Both the position numbers and the translations under genes were made by a program. The notes under the pieces were generated by a model that had not been told where the DNA came from, made no database searches, and worked only from the letters and a program-made list of their open reading frames with translations. Below, in pieces: positions 26,316 through 33,721 of a stretch of 64,000 nt of DNA; within the stretch, counting starts at the first letter, position 1; the number at the start of each line of letters is the position of its first letter. The stretch is from Verrucomicrobia bacterium LP2A (GTDB lineage: Bacteria; Verrucomicrobiota; Verrucomicrobiia; Methylacidiphilales; Methylacidiphilaceae): positions 434,001 to 498,000 of the forward strand of contig JAFS01000002.1 of NCBI GenBank assembly GCA_000526255.1, given 5' to 3'.

Positions 26316-26780
26316 ATGGAAATAGAACTCTTCTACTTCGAAAGTTGTCCCCACTGGACTGATGCCCTGCGCCGCGTTGAGGAAGTGCTCGTCGAGGAAG
26401 GCGGAATCCATGAGCTTCGTTTGATCCCCGTCCGGACGGTCGCGGAAGCCCAAAGGCACCGCTTCTTCGGCTCCCCCACCATCCGAATCGGCGAGCGGGA
26501 CATCGACCCCGCCGCCTGGGGTCGAATGGACTACGGCTTTGGTTGCCGCCTCTACCCGGACGCGGACGGCTCGATTCATCCCGTTCCGTCCAAGGAGCTC
26601 GTCCGGCAGGCTCTCCGGTCGCACCGACCGCTTTCGCTCGCGGAAGCGCACGACGAGGTTCTCAACTCCATCAAGCATCAACACCCGCAATGGGTTGCCG
26701 GTCCGATGGAGGAGTGTTCCCGCTGTGTTCGCTACGAATACGAATTGGCCGAACCGCTCGTCGTGCCGTTGGAAGAGTAG
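26316..26780 (+). CDS. Thioredoxin-like protein with C-terminal CxxC extension
   Basis: 154 residues from the ATG at 26316, preceded by a GGAGAAGGAAGTGGAG ribosome-binding region. The first 100 residues resemble thioredoxin-fold proteins with a single-cysteine motif (FYFESCPHW, C11) and a cis-Pro loop (FGSPTIRIGERDIDP), plus C77 in GCRLYPD. The last 50 residues are an addition I do not recognise (AHDEVLNSIKHQHPQW followed by ECSRC at C134/C137), which could carry redox or metal chemistry. It stands alone between the RND pump and exbD. Confidence 0.85.
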   Translation: MEIELFYFESCPHWTDALRRVEEVLVEEGGIHELRLIPVRTVAEAQRHRFFGSPTIRIGERDIDPAAWGRMDYGFGCRLYPDADGSIHPVPSKELVRQALRSHRPLSLAEAHDEVLNSIKHQHPQWVAGPMEECSRCVRYEYELAEPLVVPLEE

Positions 26781-26822
26781 CCGACGGCGAAACCCTGCAC
26801 GACGGGAAAGGAAAGCAGCCCG

Positions 26823-27248
26823 CTAAGGCGTCTTTTCGCTCTTCTCCGTCTGAATCGCAATCCGCGTGATCCCTTGCTTGCGGATTTCGTCGAGCACGCC
26901 GATGACGCTGTCAAAAGTCGCCTTCCGATCGCTGTTCAGGAAGACCTTGGCCTTCTCCGAACCGACCTCGGCCTTTAGGGCGGCAAGCTTCCCCGGAAGC
27001 TCGGTTGTGGAGACCTTGTCATGGTCGAAATAGACGTCTCCCTTATCGGTGACCGTGAGCGTAACCTCCTGTTCCTTTCGTTCCTCGCTCCCGGACGTCT
27101 GGGCCTTAGGCAACTGCACGGCCACCCCGGCGTTTTTCACCATGGCCAAGGAGATCATCATGAAGGTGGCTAAAAGAAAGAACATCACGTCGATAAACGG
27201 GATGATCTCAAGACGCGGGCGATGGCGGCGGGGGGAGGAGACGCGCAT
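26823..27248 (-). CDS. exbD: ExbD/TolR-family proton-channel subunit
   Basis: 141 residues. A short cytoplasmic start (MRVSSPRRHRPRLEI), then one membrane helix (IPFIDVMFFLLATFMMISLAM) containing the conserved proton-carrying Asp, then a periplasmic domain ending GITRIAIQTEKSEKTP. It couples proton flow through ExbB to TonB or Tol-Pal work across the envelope. It follows exbB by 16 bases; no tonB gene is visible nearby. Confidence 0.93.
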   Translation of the reverse strand: MRVSSPRRHRPRLEIIPFIDVMFFLLATFMMISLAMVKNAGVAVQLPKAQTSGSEERKEQEVTLTVTDKGDVYFDHDKVSTTELPGKLAALKAEVGSEKAKVFLNSDRKATFDSVIGVLDEIRKQGITRIAIQTEKSEKTP

Positions 27249-27264
27249 GATGCTTACTCCGCCG

Positions 27265-27933
27265 TCAATTTCCTTGCGGATTTCCGGCGGCCCGCGCCTC
27301 CAGCTCTTCCGCCTCGCTCGTGGAGCCACCCTGGAAACGCAGCAGCAGCATTTCCAGCTTGGTGGAGGCCGCTTCCATCTGCCGGCGCATGGTCTCCATG
27401 CGGGAGCTGAAGAAGTTGAGGGGGACAATCGCCACAATCGCCACGGTGAGACCGAAGCTCACCGCAATCAGAGATTCGGCGACACCCCCGGTGATCGCCG
27501 CCTGCTTGCCCGCGAGCTCCCCACCTCCGACGATGCTGAACGCCCGCATCATCCCGGTGACCGTGCCGAGCAGACCGAGCAGCGGCCCTAGCGTCACGGC
27601 GGTGTCCAGAACGACGAGCCCTTTGTTGTAGCGGTCGAGCTGGGCGTTGGCCGCCTCCAGCAAGGCGTCCGAGATCGACCCGTCCTTGTGACGCATCCCT
27701 TCTACGAGCACGTGGATCACCGGATCCTTAGATTTCTCCCCGGCAGCCAGCGCCTGACCGATGCGACCATGCTCAATCAACTCGAAGATCTTCCGCACGA
27801 GACCGACATCCCTCCGCCGCGCTTCCGTCAGGAGGAAGAGAAAGCGCTCGAAGAGCACCGCCATAGTCGCGACCGACAAGAGGAGAATCGGCCACATGAT
27901 CGGGCCGCCTTTGAGGAAGAGTTGATAAATCAT
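27265..27933 (-). CDS. exbB: ExbB/TolQ/MotA-family proton-channel subunit
   Basis: 222 residues with three predicted membrane helices: residues 12-32 (IMWPILLLSVATMAVLFERF), near 110-135 (TAVTLGPLLGLLGTVTGMM) and near 150-175 (GVAESLIAVSFGLTVAIVAIVPLNFF). These match the conserved ExbB/TolQ core with its GLLGTVTGM motif. With exbD it forms a pentamer-dimer proton motor. Whether it serves TonB or Tol cannot be settled: no tolAB or tonB is adjacent. Confidence 0.94.
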   Translation of the reverse strand: MIYQLFLKGGPIMWPILLLSVATMAVLFERFLFLLTEARRRDVGLVRKIFELIEHGRIGQALAAGEKSKDPVIHVLVEGMRHKDGSISDALLEAANAQLDRYNKGLVVLDTAVTLGPLLGLLGTVTGMMRAFSIVGGGELAGKQAAITGGVAESLIAVSFGLTVAIVAIVPLNFFSSRMETMRRQMEAASTKLEMLLLRFQGGSTSEAEELEARAAGNPQGN

Positions 27934-28101
27934 GGCTCTACGGGAAGTTTCAGCTCACGCACCAGACCGGACCCGACGGCTCTCTCCACTACACGCGATC
28001 AGGGACAAACTCGCTTGTTTCTGAAGGCCGCCGATCATCAATGAATCGACCTGTACTCAAGAGACGAGATCGAAGCAAGCGCCAAATGCGGCATGCTTGG
28101 A

Positions 28102-28404
28102 TCAGGCTTTACGATGACCCCTGCCCAAGAGGAGATGGCCGGCCCAGCGTCCGATCGTCCACGCCAGCCGGGTTCGCTCCGCCCAGGAGAGGAGGTGCCA
28201 AGCGGAAAGGAGAGAGCTTCTGGCTTTCCTGGGCGTCTGGAGGTTCCAGACGTCGCGAACCTCCTGGAAGAGTTGCAAGCCGGGTCGAATCACCTGCGCC
28301 AAGCGCCAGCCGACTTCGAGCAGGCGGACGGGCGTGCGCAATTCCTCGAGAGATGCGGCCAACTCCTCCCGTTGCTGGTCGCAGGCGGCAGCGAGCTCCC
28401 GCAT
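28102..28404 (-). CDS. Small basic protein, YqjK-like position
   Basis: 100 residues from the ATG at 28404 (MRELAAACDQQREELAASL). It is charged and helical, with no clear membrane segment, and ends WAGHLLLGRGHRKA. Its place after DUF883 and DUF1469 genes on the same strand mirrors yqjD-yqjE-yqjK of enterobacteria. The sequence resemblance to YqjK is weak and the role is unknown. Confidence 0.65.
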   Translation of the reverse strand: MRELAAACDQQREELAASLEELRTPVRLLEVGWRLAQVIRPGLQLFQEVRDVWNLQTPRKARSSLLSAWHLLSWAERTRLAWTIGRWAGHLLLGRGHRKA

Positions 28405-28415
28405 CCTCCGCTCCC

Positions 28416-28814
28416 TTATTTCCTTGCGCGATTCTGCAGCCACGCAACATCCTTCCCCAGCTCGCGTATGGTCTCGGCAAACGGCGTGCCGAGCGCCCTG
28501 GTTCGTTTCCACACCCGCGTCCCCACGAAGATCGTGGCTCCCAGGCAGAGCGCCCCCATCGTCCCCACGGTGGCAATTCGAGCCGTCGGATCGTTCCAAG
28601 TCAGGGAGAGCAGCGCAATCCCGAGCCAAAGAATCGACAGGGCGCCCAGGAAAACCCCGACACCCAGCCAGAGAAGCAGGCGGAGCAGCCGCTCGATTTC
28701 CGATTGCAGCTCCACGGAAAAAAGCTCCAACCGGAGCGCAATCAGCCGAAGCAGGAGCGTGAGAAGCTTCTGCCCCGAGCCCGTGATGCCGCCGCGCTGC
28801 TGCGCTTCCGTCAT
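28416..28814 (-). CDS. DUF1469 / phage-holin-like membrane protein (YqjE type)
   Basis: 132 residues with two adjacent hydrophobic segments (LLRLLLWLGVGVFLGALSILW and IATVGTMGALCLGATIFVG). An amphipathic start (LRLIALRLELFSVELQSEIER) matches YqjE/DUF1469 proteins, which are also labelled holin-like. Directly after the DUF883 gene: that gene's stop and this start are separated by no spacer (28815/28814). Confidence 0.85.
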   Translation of the reverse strand: MTEAQQRGGITGSGQKLLTLLLRLIALRLELFSVELQSEIERLLRLLLWLGVGVFLGALSILWLGIALLSLTWNDPTARIATVGTMGALCLGATIFVGTRVWKRTRALGTPFAETIRELGKDVAWLQNRARK

Positions 28815-29120
28815 CTATCGGCGGCTCAAGAGCGCTCCGAGCAGGACGCCGAAGACCACCCCCACACCGAGGGCCTGGTAGGGATGCTCGCGGACAATCC
28901 GGTCGACGTCTTGCACTCCTCCCACCGTGCGTTCCGCCAAGCTGTCCTCCCGCTCTCCCAGGTACTCCCGCAGCGAGCCGATCCGGGCGGTCAACCGCTC
29001 CTGCACGTCGCGAGCCTTTTCTCCGAGAGTGCCCGCCGATTCCTTCACGAGAATCTCCGCGTCGTGCACCACCTCGCGAACATCGTTGAGGAGCTTCTGC
29101 CGAGTGATCACTTCGTTCAT
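28815..29120 (-). CDS. DUF883-family ribosome/membrane-associated protein (ElaB/YqjD type)
   Basis: 101 residues. A long amphipathic helix (LLNDVREVVHDAEILVKESAG and ERLTARIGSLREYLGERED) is followed by a C-terminal membrane anchor (YQALGVGVVFGVLLGALLSRR) with a terminal Arg pair, exactly the ElaB/YqjD layout. E. coli YqjD attaches stationary-phase ribosomes to the membrane. It begins the trio DUF883-DUF1469-YqjK-like. The promoter must lie in the 207-base divergent gap with the sigma-factor operon. Confidence 0.9.
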   Translation of the reverse strand: MNEVITRQKLLNDVREVVHDAEILVKESAGTLGEKARDVQERLTARIGSLREYLGEREDSLAERTVGGVQDVDRIVREHPYQALGVGVVFGVLLGALLSRR

Positions 29121-29327
29121 GCCAAATCTCCTATCCCCATTTCAGGAAGGGTAGCAGACGAGTGCCTGGGGGCGCAAGCGAGGCTTTTCTCCTATCCGCC
29201 TTCGACCAAGCGCCCGAGCCCGCTCTCTCCCCGGCGAGAGGCACCGAACGCGACCCTTCTTTCGGATTTTTCGCGGGCAAACGGATCGGGCGGTGTTTAT
29301 TTTTGTCTGGGGATACAGGAGATAGGC
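29121..29327. promoter_or_regulatory. Divergent region between DUF883 operon and cnrYXH-like trio
   Basis: A 207-base divergent gap between two operons, containing an AGGAGAT ribosome-binding site (29317-29323) for the plus-strand gene and an AT-rich stretch (GTTTATTTTTGTCTGG) just before it. An ECF promoter for self-regulation would be expected here, but I cannot identify one. Confidence 0.4.
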
Positions 29328-29630
29328 ATGAGCAGCGATCCGTTGGATGAGCTTTTGCAGGGCTGCGGGCAGGAGGGTCGTCTCCCCGACGAATTTCAAT
29401 CCGGGGTCTGGAAGCGGGTGGCCTTACGTTCCCGAATCGCCCTTCCTCCGATTCGTCCGAGCCGAGGGACGTGGGCGACGGTTCTTGCCGTGTCCCTCCT
29501 CGCATTCCTCCTTGCCACGGGCCAGGTGCTCCGATGGGAACGGGAGCGATCGATCGCGCTCAAAGCCCAATACTTCCAATCGATCGACCCACAGGCCCTC
29601 GCAGCCGCGCAGCGAGGACCATCGCCGTGA
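29328..29630 (+). CDS. Short single-span protein, candidate anti-sigma (CnrY-like position)
   Basis: 100 residues. A cytoplasmic N-terminal half (MSSDPLDELLQGCGQEGR) is followed by one membrane span at about residues 50-66 (ATVLAVSLLAFLLATGQVL) and a periplasmic remainder. It is the first gene of three coupled genes ending in an ECF sigma factor. Size, topology and position match CnrY (95 residues), the membrane anti-sigma of Cupriavidus CnrH; sequence similarity is too low for a firm claim. The next gene starts GTG inside its stop codon. Confidence 0.75.
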   Translation: MSSDPLDELLQGCGQEGRLPDEFQSGVWKRVALRSRIALPPIRPSRGTWATVLAVSLLAFLLATGQVLRWERERSIALKAQYFQSIDPQALAAAQRGPSP

Positions 29631-30106
29631 GGAGGCTCCTTTCGCTCGGCGCGCTGACCGTTTTCGTCGCGGCCGCCGTCTACCTGGCAACGCTCTTTTT
29701 GGAGACTCTGCCTTTCCGGCGCGCCACCCGCGAGCCCGATGCGGGGCTTCAATGGCTCCGCCGCGAGCTCCACCTCACCGACCAGCAGATGGACGCGATT
29801 TCCCGCTTGCAAGAAGCCTATCGCCCCAGCTGCCAGGCGATGTGCCGCCAGATCCTCGTGAGCGACTCCAAGCTCCGGGAGCTCTTCGCGCAAAACCGCT
29901 CGATCACGCCGGAAATGCTCGCAGCCTTGGCCGAGCGAGAACAGCTCCGCTCCGAATGCCGGCGGGCATTCCTACGGCACGTCGATGCGGTAAGCGGCGA
30001 GCTCTCCGCTCCGCAGCGGCAACGCTATCTCTCCCTCGTCTCCGATGAGCTCCTGGGCTCGGCGCAGAACGCGAGCGCGGGGCAGAGGAGAGAACGCGGC
30101 CCATGA
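29627..30106 (+). CDS. Periplasmic metal-sensor-like protein (CnrX/ZraP-like)
   Basis: 159 residues from a GTG at 29627 (VRRLLSLGALTVF, a membrane anchor or signal). The periplasmic part is helical with the LTDQQMDAISRLQEAYRPSC pattern and a later ERxQLRSECRRAFLRHVDAVSGELSAPQRQRY region, like Spy/CpxP/ZraP and CnrX periplasmic heavy-metal sensors. Candidate ligands are the cysteines in PSCQAMC and SECRR, with a His in LRHVD. It overlaps both neighbours (GTGA and ATGA). Confidence 0.75.
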   Translation: MRRLLSLGALTVFVAAAVYLATLFLETLPFRRATREPDAGLQWLRRELHLTDQQMDAISRLQEAYRPSCQAMCRQILVSDSKLRELFAQNRSITPEMLAALAEREQLRSECRRAFLRHVDAVSGELSAPQRQRYLSLVSDELLGSAQNASAGQRRERGP

Positions 30107-30684
30107 GCGAGCCCGATCCCGACTGGCAACTCATGGCCCGGCTCGCCAAGGGTGACGATCAAGCGCTCAACGCTCTCATGGATCGCTGGCAGGAGAGGCT
30201 CTTCCACTTTCTCTGTCGGCTCACCGGCGACGCGGCGTCGGCCGCCGACCTCGCTCAGGAAACCTTCGTCCGCGTCTACGAAGCCCGCCACAAAGTCCGT
30301 CAAAAAGGCCGCTTTTCCGCCTGGCTCTTCACGATCGCCACCAACCTCAGCCGCAACTTGGCCCGGTGGCGCAGAAGGCATCCCACAGTTTCCCTGACCG
30401 AAACCGCGGAGCCGGACGGATCGCCCGCCCTGGAAGATCGTCTCGGCGAGGAAAGACCCCCGGGAGCGCGACTCGAAAAGGAGGAGCTCTGCACGCAAGT
30501 CCGTTCCGCGATTCTCTCGCTGCCCGCGCCACTCAAGGAAACCCTGATTCTTTTCCAGTACCAGGAGCTCTCCTACGAGGAGATTGGCCAGGCGCTGGGC
30601 TGCTCCCGCAAGATCGTCGAGATGCGGCTTTATCGGGCACGCAAACGCTTGCGGAGGGCGCTTGCCAGAGAACACCTTCTTTGA
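30103..30684 (+). CDS. ECF-type RNA polymerase sigma factor
   Basis: 193 residues. Sigma region 2 (LAQETFVRVYEARHKVR and GRFSAWLFTIATNLSRNLARW) and region 4 (LPAPLKETLILFQYQELSYEEIGQALGCSRKIVEMRLYRARKRLRR, quoted in parts) are clear, with no region 3, so it is a group IV (ECF) factor. Together with the two upstream genes it makes a sensor-anti-sigma-sigma set. Target genes are unknown; the sulfur cluster starts about 125 bases downstream and cusBA lies about 3 kb further. Confidence 0.92.
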   Translation: MSEPDPDWQLMARLAKGDDQALNALMDRWQERLFHFLCRLTGDAASAADLAQETFVRVYEARHKVRQKGRFSAWLFTIATNLSRNLARWRRRHPTVSLTETAEPDGSPALEDRLGEERPPGARLEKEELCTQVRSAILSLPAPLKETLILFQYQELSYEEIGQALGCSRKIVEMRLYRARKRLRRALAREHLL

Positions 30685-30696
30685 TCACTCCTTATC

Positions 30697-30713
30697 GGTT
30701 TCCTCCGGAAACC
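30697..30713 (+). terminator. Candidate terminator after ECF sigma gene
   Basis: GGTTTCC and GGAAACC make a perfect 7-bp stem with a 3-base loop, 12 bases past the sigma stop; a run of five T follows at 30724-30728. The T-run is displaced, so strength is doubtful. Confidence 0.4.
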
Positions 30714-30809
30714 CCGGTTGGACTTTTTGCTTGACCGGCGGAAGCTCTATTGCGACCGTTGTTATGTCAAGCGGAAGGACTCAACCCGAATTCTCATCTG
30801 GAGCTTTTC

Positions 30810-31223
30810 ATGAGCGATAAACTGTCGATCGTCCTCTTCTCCGGCACAGTGGATAAGCTAATGGCGGCCTCCGTCATCGCTTCCGGCGCGGCGGCCATGC
30901 AAAAGGAGGTGACCATTTTCGCGACCTTTTACGGCCTCTTCGCCCTCCGCAAGGGGGATTGGAAGCAGAACCGGCGTGTCAGCAAGGACTTCGAGGATTA
31001 CGGAGCGCAATTTCTGCGCGTCTTGGAGGAGAAGAAGGCGCCTAGCTGGCTGGAGACGCTGCGGAACGCCATGGACATCGGCGACGTCAAGGTAAAAGCA
31101 TGCGGGCTCACGATGGACCTCCTATCGATCAAGCTTGAGGATTTGGAGCCGATCGTGAGCGAGATTGTTGGTGTTGCCCATTTCGTCGAGGAGGCCTCGG
31201 GCGGGCAAATTCTTTTCCTGTGA
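30810..31223 (+). CDS. DsrE/DsrF-like sulfur-carrier family protein
   Basis: 137 residues from the ATG at 30810, preceded by GGAG. It has the DsrE-family alpha/beta layout: [20 protein letters not shown], then [17 protein letters not shown] and the conserved cysteine C98 in [13 protein letters not shown], the residue that bears persulfide in this family. It is the first gene of a DsrE-TusA-SQR run (gaps of 49 and 58 bases), suggesting handling of sulfur from sulfide oxidation. Which DsrE subgroup is unclear. Confidence 0.9.
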   Translation: MSDKLSIVLFSGTVDKLMAASVIASGAAAMQKEVTIFATFYGLFALRKGDWKQNRRVSKDFEDYGAQFLRVLEEKKAPSWLETLRNAMDIGDVKVKACGLTMDLLSIKLEDLEPIVSEIVGVAHFVEEASGGQILFL

Positions 31224-31272
31224 ACCAAGGCGGCTCCTTCATCGGAAGACCGCGCAAACAAGGGAGGAAATC

Positions 31273-31515
31273 ATGGAAGGCGTGAAGATTGCTAAAGAGA
31301 GCGATGCGCGGGGGAGCTTTTGCCCGGGGCCGCTCATGGAGATGATCCGGCTGGTTCGCTCGGCGAACGTAGGTGAGGTCGTCGCGGTTATTTCCGGCGA
31401 CGAGGGGAGCAAGAAGGACATTCCCGCATGGATCAACAAGGCTCGTTACGAGCTCGTCGGAACGGAGGAGGTTGGCCCCGGAGCGTCCCGCTTCCTCTGT
31501 CGCAAGAATCACTAG
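31273..31515 (+). CDS. TusA/SirA-family sulfur transfer protein
   Basis: 80 residues from the ATG at 31273, with an AGGGAGG ribosome-binding site. The family's Cys-Pro-x-Pro motif is seen as [11 protein letters not shown] (C17). Its partner cysteine is in SRFLCRKNH near the end. TusA proteins accept and pass persulfide sulfur; in dissimilatory sulfur oxidisers they work with DsrE proteins encoded next to them, as here. Confidence 0.93.
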   Translation: MEGVKIAKESDARGSFCPGPLMEMIRLVRSANVGEVVAVISGDEGSKKDIPAWINKARYELVGTEEVGPGASRFLCRKNH

Positions 31516-31573
31516 GTGACACGCGCACTGCCGCGCTCGGGTTGATTCTAAGAGAGCGAAGGAATTGAGCATC

Positions 31574-32716
31574 ATGAAAACCATCCTCATCCTCGGAGGC
31601 GGAACCGGAGGAACGATCGTGGCCAACCGGCTTGCCCACGGATTACGGCCCGATGATGTCTCAATCGAGGTCGTCAGCGATTCCCCCCTCCACTACTACC
31701 AGCCTGCGCAGCTCTACGTCCCCTTTGGGGAGGAGGATCCGAGAAAGATCGCGCGCTCGGAGCGTAAGTTACTCAATCCGAAAGTAAACTTTCGGATCGA
31801 CACGATTTCCGAATGGATTCCCGACAAGCAGTTGCTCCGTACCGCCAAAGGGGAAAACCTCTCCTACGACTTCCTGGTCATTGCCACCGGCTCGATCGCC
31901 TGCCCCGAGGCCGTGGAGGGATTCGTCGCTGGCGCAGATCATTTCTATACGCCCGAAGCGGCCTATCGTCTGTATCATAAGCTCAGCGAGCTTGAGGGCG
32001 GACGCCTCGTCGTGGGAGTGGGTGGAATCCCTTACAAGTGCCCGGTAGCGCCCCTCGAGTTTACCCTTCTTGCCGAAGCCTTCCTCACCCACAAGGGGAT
32101 CCGGTCCAACACCGAGATTGTCTACACCTTCCCGTTGAATGAGGTCTTCCAGATCGCCAGTGTGGTCCCCGTGGTGCGCTCTCTTTTCGAGCAGCGCTCC
32201 ATCCGCGCGGAAACTTTTTTCAATCTCGAGTCCGTCGACCCCGAAAAGAAGGTCGTCAAGAGCCTGGAAGGAACCGAGCTTCCGTTTGACATCCTCGTGA
32301 TGACCCCGCCTCATAAGGGTGCAGCCTTCCTTCGGGGGCACCCGATGGCGGATAACGACGGATGGGTGAATACCGATCGCAACACCCTCCGGGTGAACGG
32401 GCTCCCCAATGTCTGGGCACTGGGCGATACGACCAACCTGCCGATCAGCAAAGCCGGGAGCACCGCGCATTTCGAAGCACCGGTGATCGTCGAGCAGATT
32501 ATGGCTACAATCCGCCGCCAGGAGCCTCCGCCCGGGAAGGCGACCTACAATGGGCACGTCACCTGCTTTATCGATGCGGGCTACGGGAAGGCAACCATTC
32601 TCGATTTCGATTACGATCACCCGCCGACGGTGTACGAACCGGACGAATTTCGCCATCTCCAGAAGATGGCGTTCAACAAGCTCTACTGGCATCTGGTTCC
32701 GACGGCGGTCATCTGA
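31574..32716 (+). CDS. sqr: Sulfide:quinone oxidoreductase-like flavoprotein
   Basis: 380 residues from the ATG at 31574 (MKTILILGGGTGGTIVANRL, the FAD-binding dinucleotide motif). Three cysteines characteristic of SQR are present: C110 (GSIACPEAVEG), C156 (PYKCPVAPLEF) and C331 (HVTCFIDAG). A second flavin contact is NVWALGDTTNLPISKAGS. The C-terminus is amphipathic (HLQKMAFNKLYWHLVP), suiting monotopic membrane attachment. It oxidises sulfide and reduces quinone. The neighbouring DsrE and TusA genes fit a sulfide-oxidation cluster. Confidence 0.9.
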   Translation: MKTILILGGGTGGTIVANRLAHGLRPDDVSIEVVSDSPLHYYQPAQLYVPFGEEDPRKIARSERKLLNPKVNFRIDTISEWIPDKQLLRTAKGENLSYDFLVIATGSIACPEAVEGFVAGADHFYTPEAAYRLYHKLSELEGGRLVVGVGGIPYKCPVAPLEFTLLAEAFLTHKGIRSNTEIVYTFPLNEVFQIASVVPVVRSLFEQRSIRAETFFNLESVDPEKKVVKSLEGTELPFDILVMTPPHKGAAFLRGHPMADNDGWVNTDRNTLRVNGLPNVWALGDTTNLPISKAGSTAHFEAPVIVEQIMATIRRQEPPPGKATYNGHVTCFIDAGYGKATILDFDYDHPPTVYEPDEFRHLQKMAFNKLYWHLVPTAVI

Positions 32717-32792
32717 CCGGACCGCGCGGATCGGTAGGCTGGCGAAACGGTAGGAAGCGGAAGCCGCGATCTCCTTCCGGCACTCCTTCCTC

Positions 32793-33542
32793 CTATCGGA
32801 CTGCGCGCATGGCCACCATGCCCCCGACGAAGATCAACCAGACCAGCAGAAAGACTCGAGCGGCCTTTTTCGGAATGACCGTACAGGCATACGAACCTCC
32901 GATCGCTCCCAGAACCCCTCCCGCGACCATGGCGAAAATGAGTTGAGAGTCGCTCATGCCCTGGTGAACATGAATGCCTCCGCCTACCAGCGAGAGGAGC
33001 ATGCCGAAGGCGATGTCCGTCCCCACGACCTCGCTCGGGCTGAGCTTAGTCAGGGTGAGAAGGAGGAGGCTCCCCAAGGCACCCCCGCCGGCGGAGAAAG
33101 AGCCGACCTCAAGTCCGATGAACAAGGAAAAGGCGGGAAGCCATCGCAAATAGCGGTGGAGATGGAGACGGTGCTCGGTCAGGGTAAACCAGAGATTGAG
33201 CAGGGAGGAGAGAACGACCGTCAGGCCGATCGCGAGCAGGATAAACGAGCCGAGGTGGCCTTTTCGCGAAACGTGGGCGAGCAGAAACGATCCGGCCACA
33301 ACACCGGGAATCCCCCCTAAGGAGAGAAGCAGCAGAATCCGCTTGTTGATATCCCCCTTGAAAAAGTAGATGAGGGAGCTCGGGATCTTGATCAACGCCG
33401 AGAATCCCAACGCGACGCCGACCGCAACTGCCGGCTCGATCCCAAGGAAGAGAAGGATGGGGACCGTCAGGGTGCCTCCCCCGACTCCGGTCAACCCGAT
33501 GAGAAAGGCGATGCAGAAGCCGAGGAAATAGAATTTTGTCAC
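32793..33542 (-). CDS. TauE/SafE-family sulfite/sulfonate exporter-like permease
   Basis: 249 residues with about seven or eight membrane helices. The N-terminal FCIAFLIGLTGVGGGTLTVPILL motif and the repeat half LEVGSFSAGGGALGSLLLL are typical of TauE/SafE proteins, which export sulfite, sulfonate or thiosulfate-related anions. It converges with the SQR gene (77-base gap), so a role in removing products of sulfide oxidation is plausible but inferred from neighbourhood. Confidence 0.9.
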   Translation of the reverse strand: MTKFYFLGFCIAFLIGLTGVGGGTLTVPILLFLGIEPAVAVGVALGFSALIKIPSSLIYFFKGDINKRILLLLSLGGIPGVVAGSFLLAHVSRKGHLGSFILLAIGLTVVLSSLLNLWFTLTEHRLHLHRYLRWLPAFSLFIGLEVGSFSAGGGALGSLLLLTLTKLSPSEVVGTDIAFGMLLSLVGGGIHVHQGMSDSQLIFAMVAGGVLGAIGGSYACTVIPKKAARVFLLVWLIFVGGMVAMRAVR

Positions 33543-33721
33543 GTCGATTGTCTATTTGCTCTATAGACGTTTAGTGTTGTGCCTTCAAGCTTTCCCGCCG
33601 CCATCGGTCTTTCCCTGCCCGCCATGAGCAAAGGAGCACGCGGGGAAGGAGAGCACATGGGGAGCCGTTCGTCGATCTCGGGAAAGCCTGCCCGCCACCC
33701 TTGGTCTCTTCGGCTTTCGGC
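33543..33721. other. Intergenic gap between TauE/SafE gene and cusA, nothing recognised
   Basis: A gap of 179 bases containing an AT-rich TauE/SafE upstream region (ATTGTCTATTTGCTCTATAG), probably its promoter, and otherwise no feature I could identify. Confidence 0.5.
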
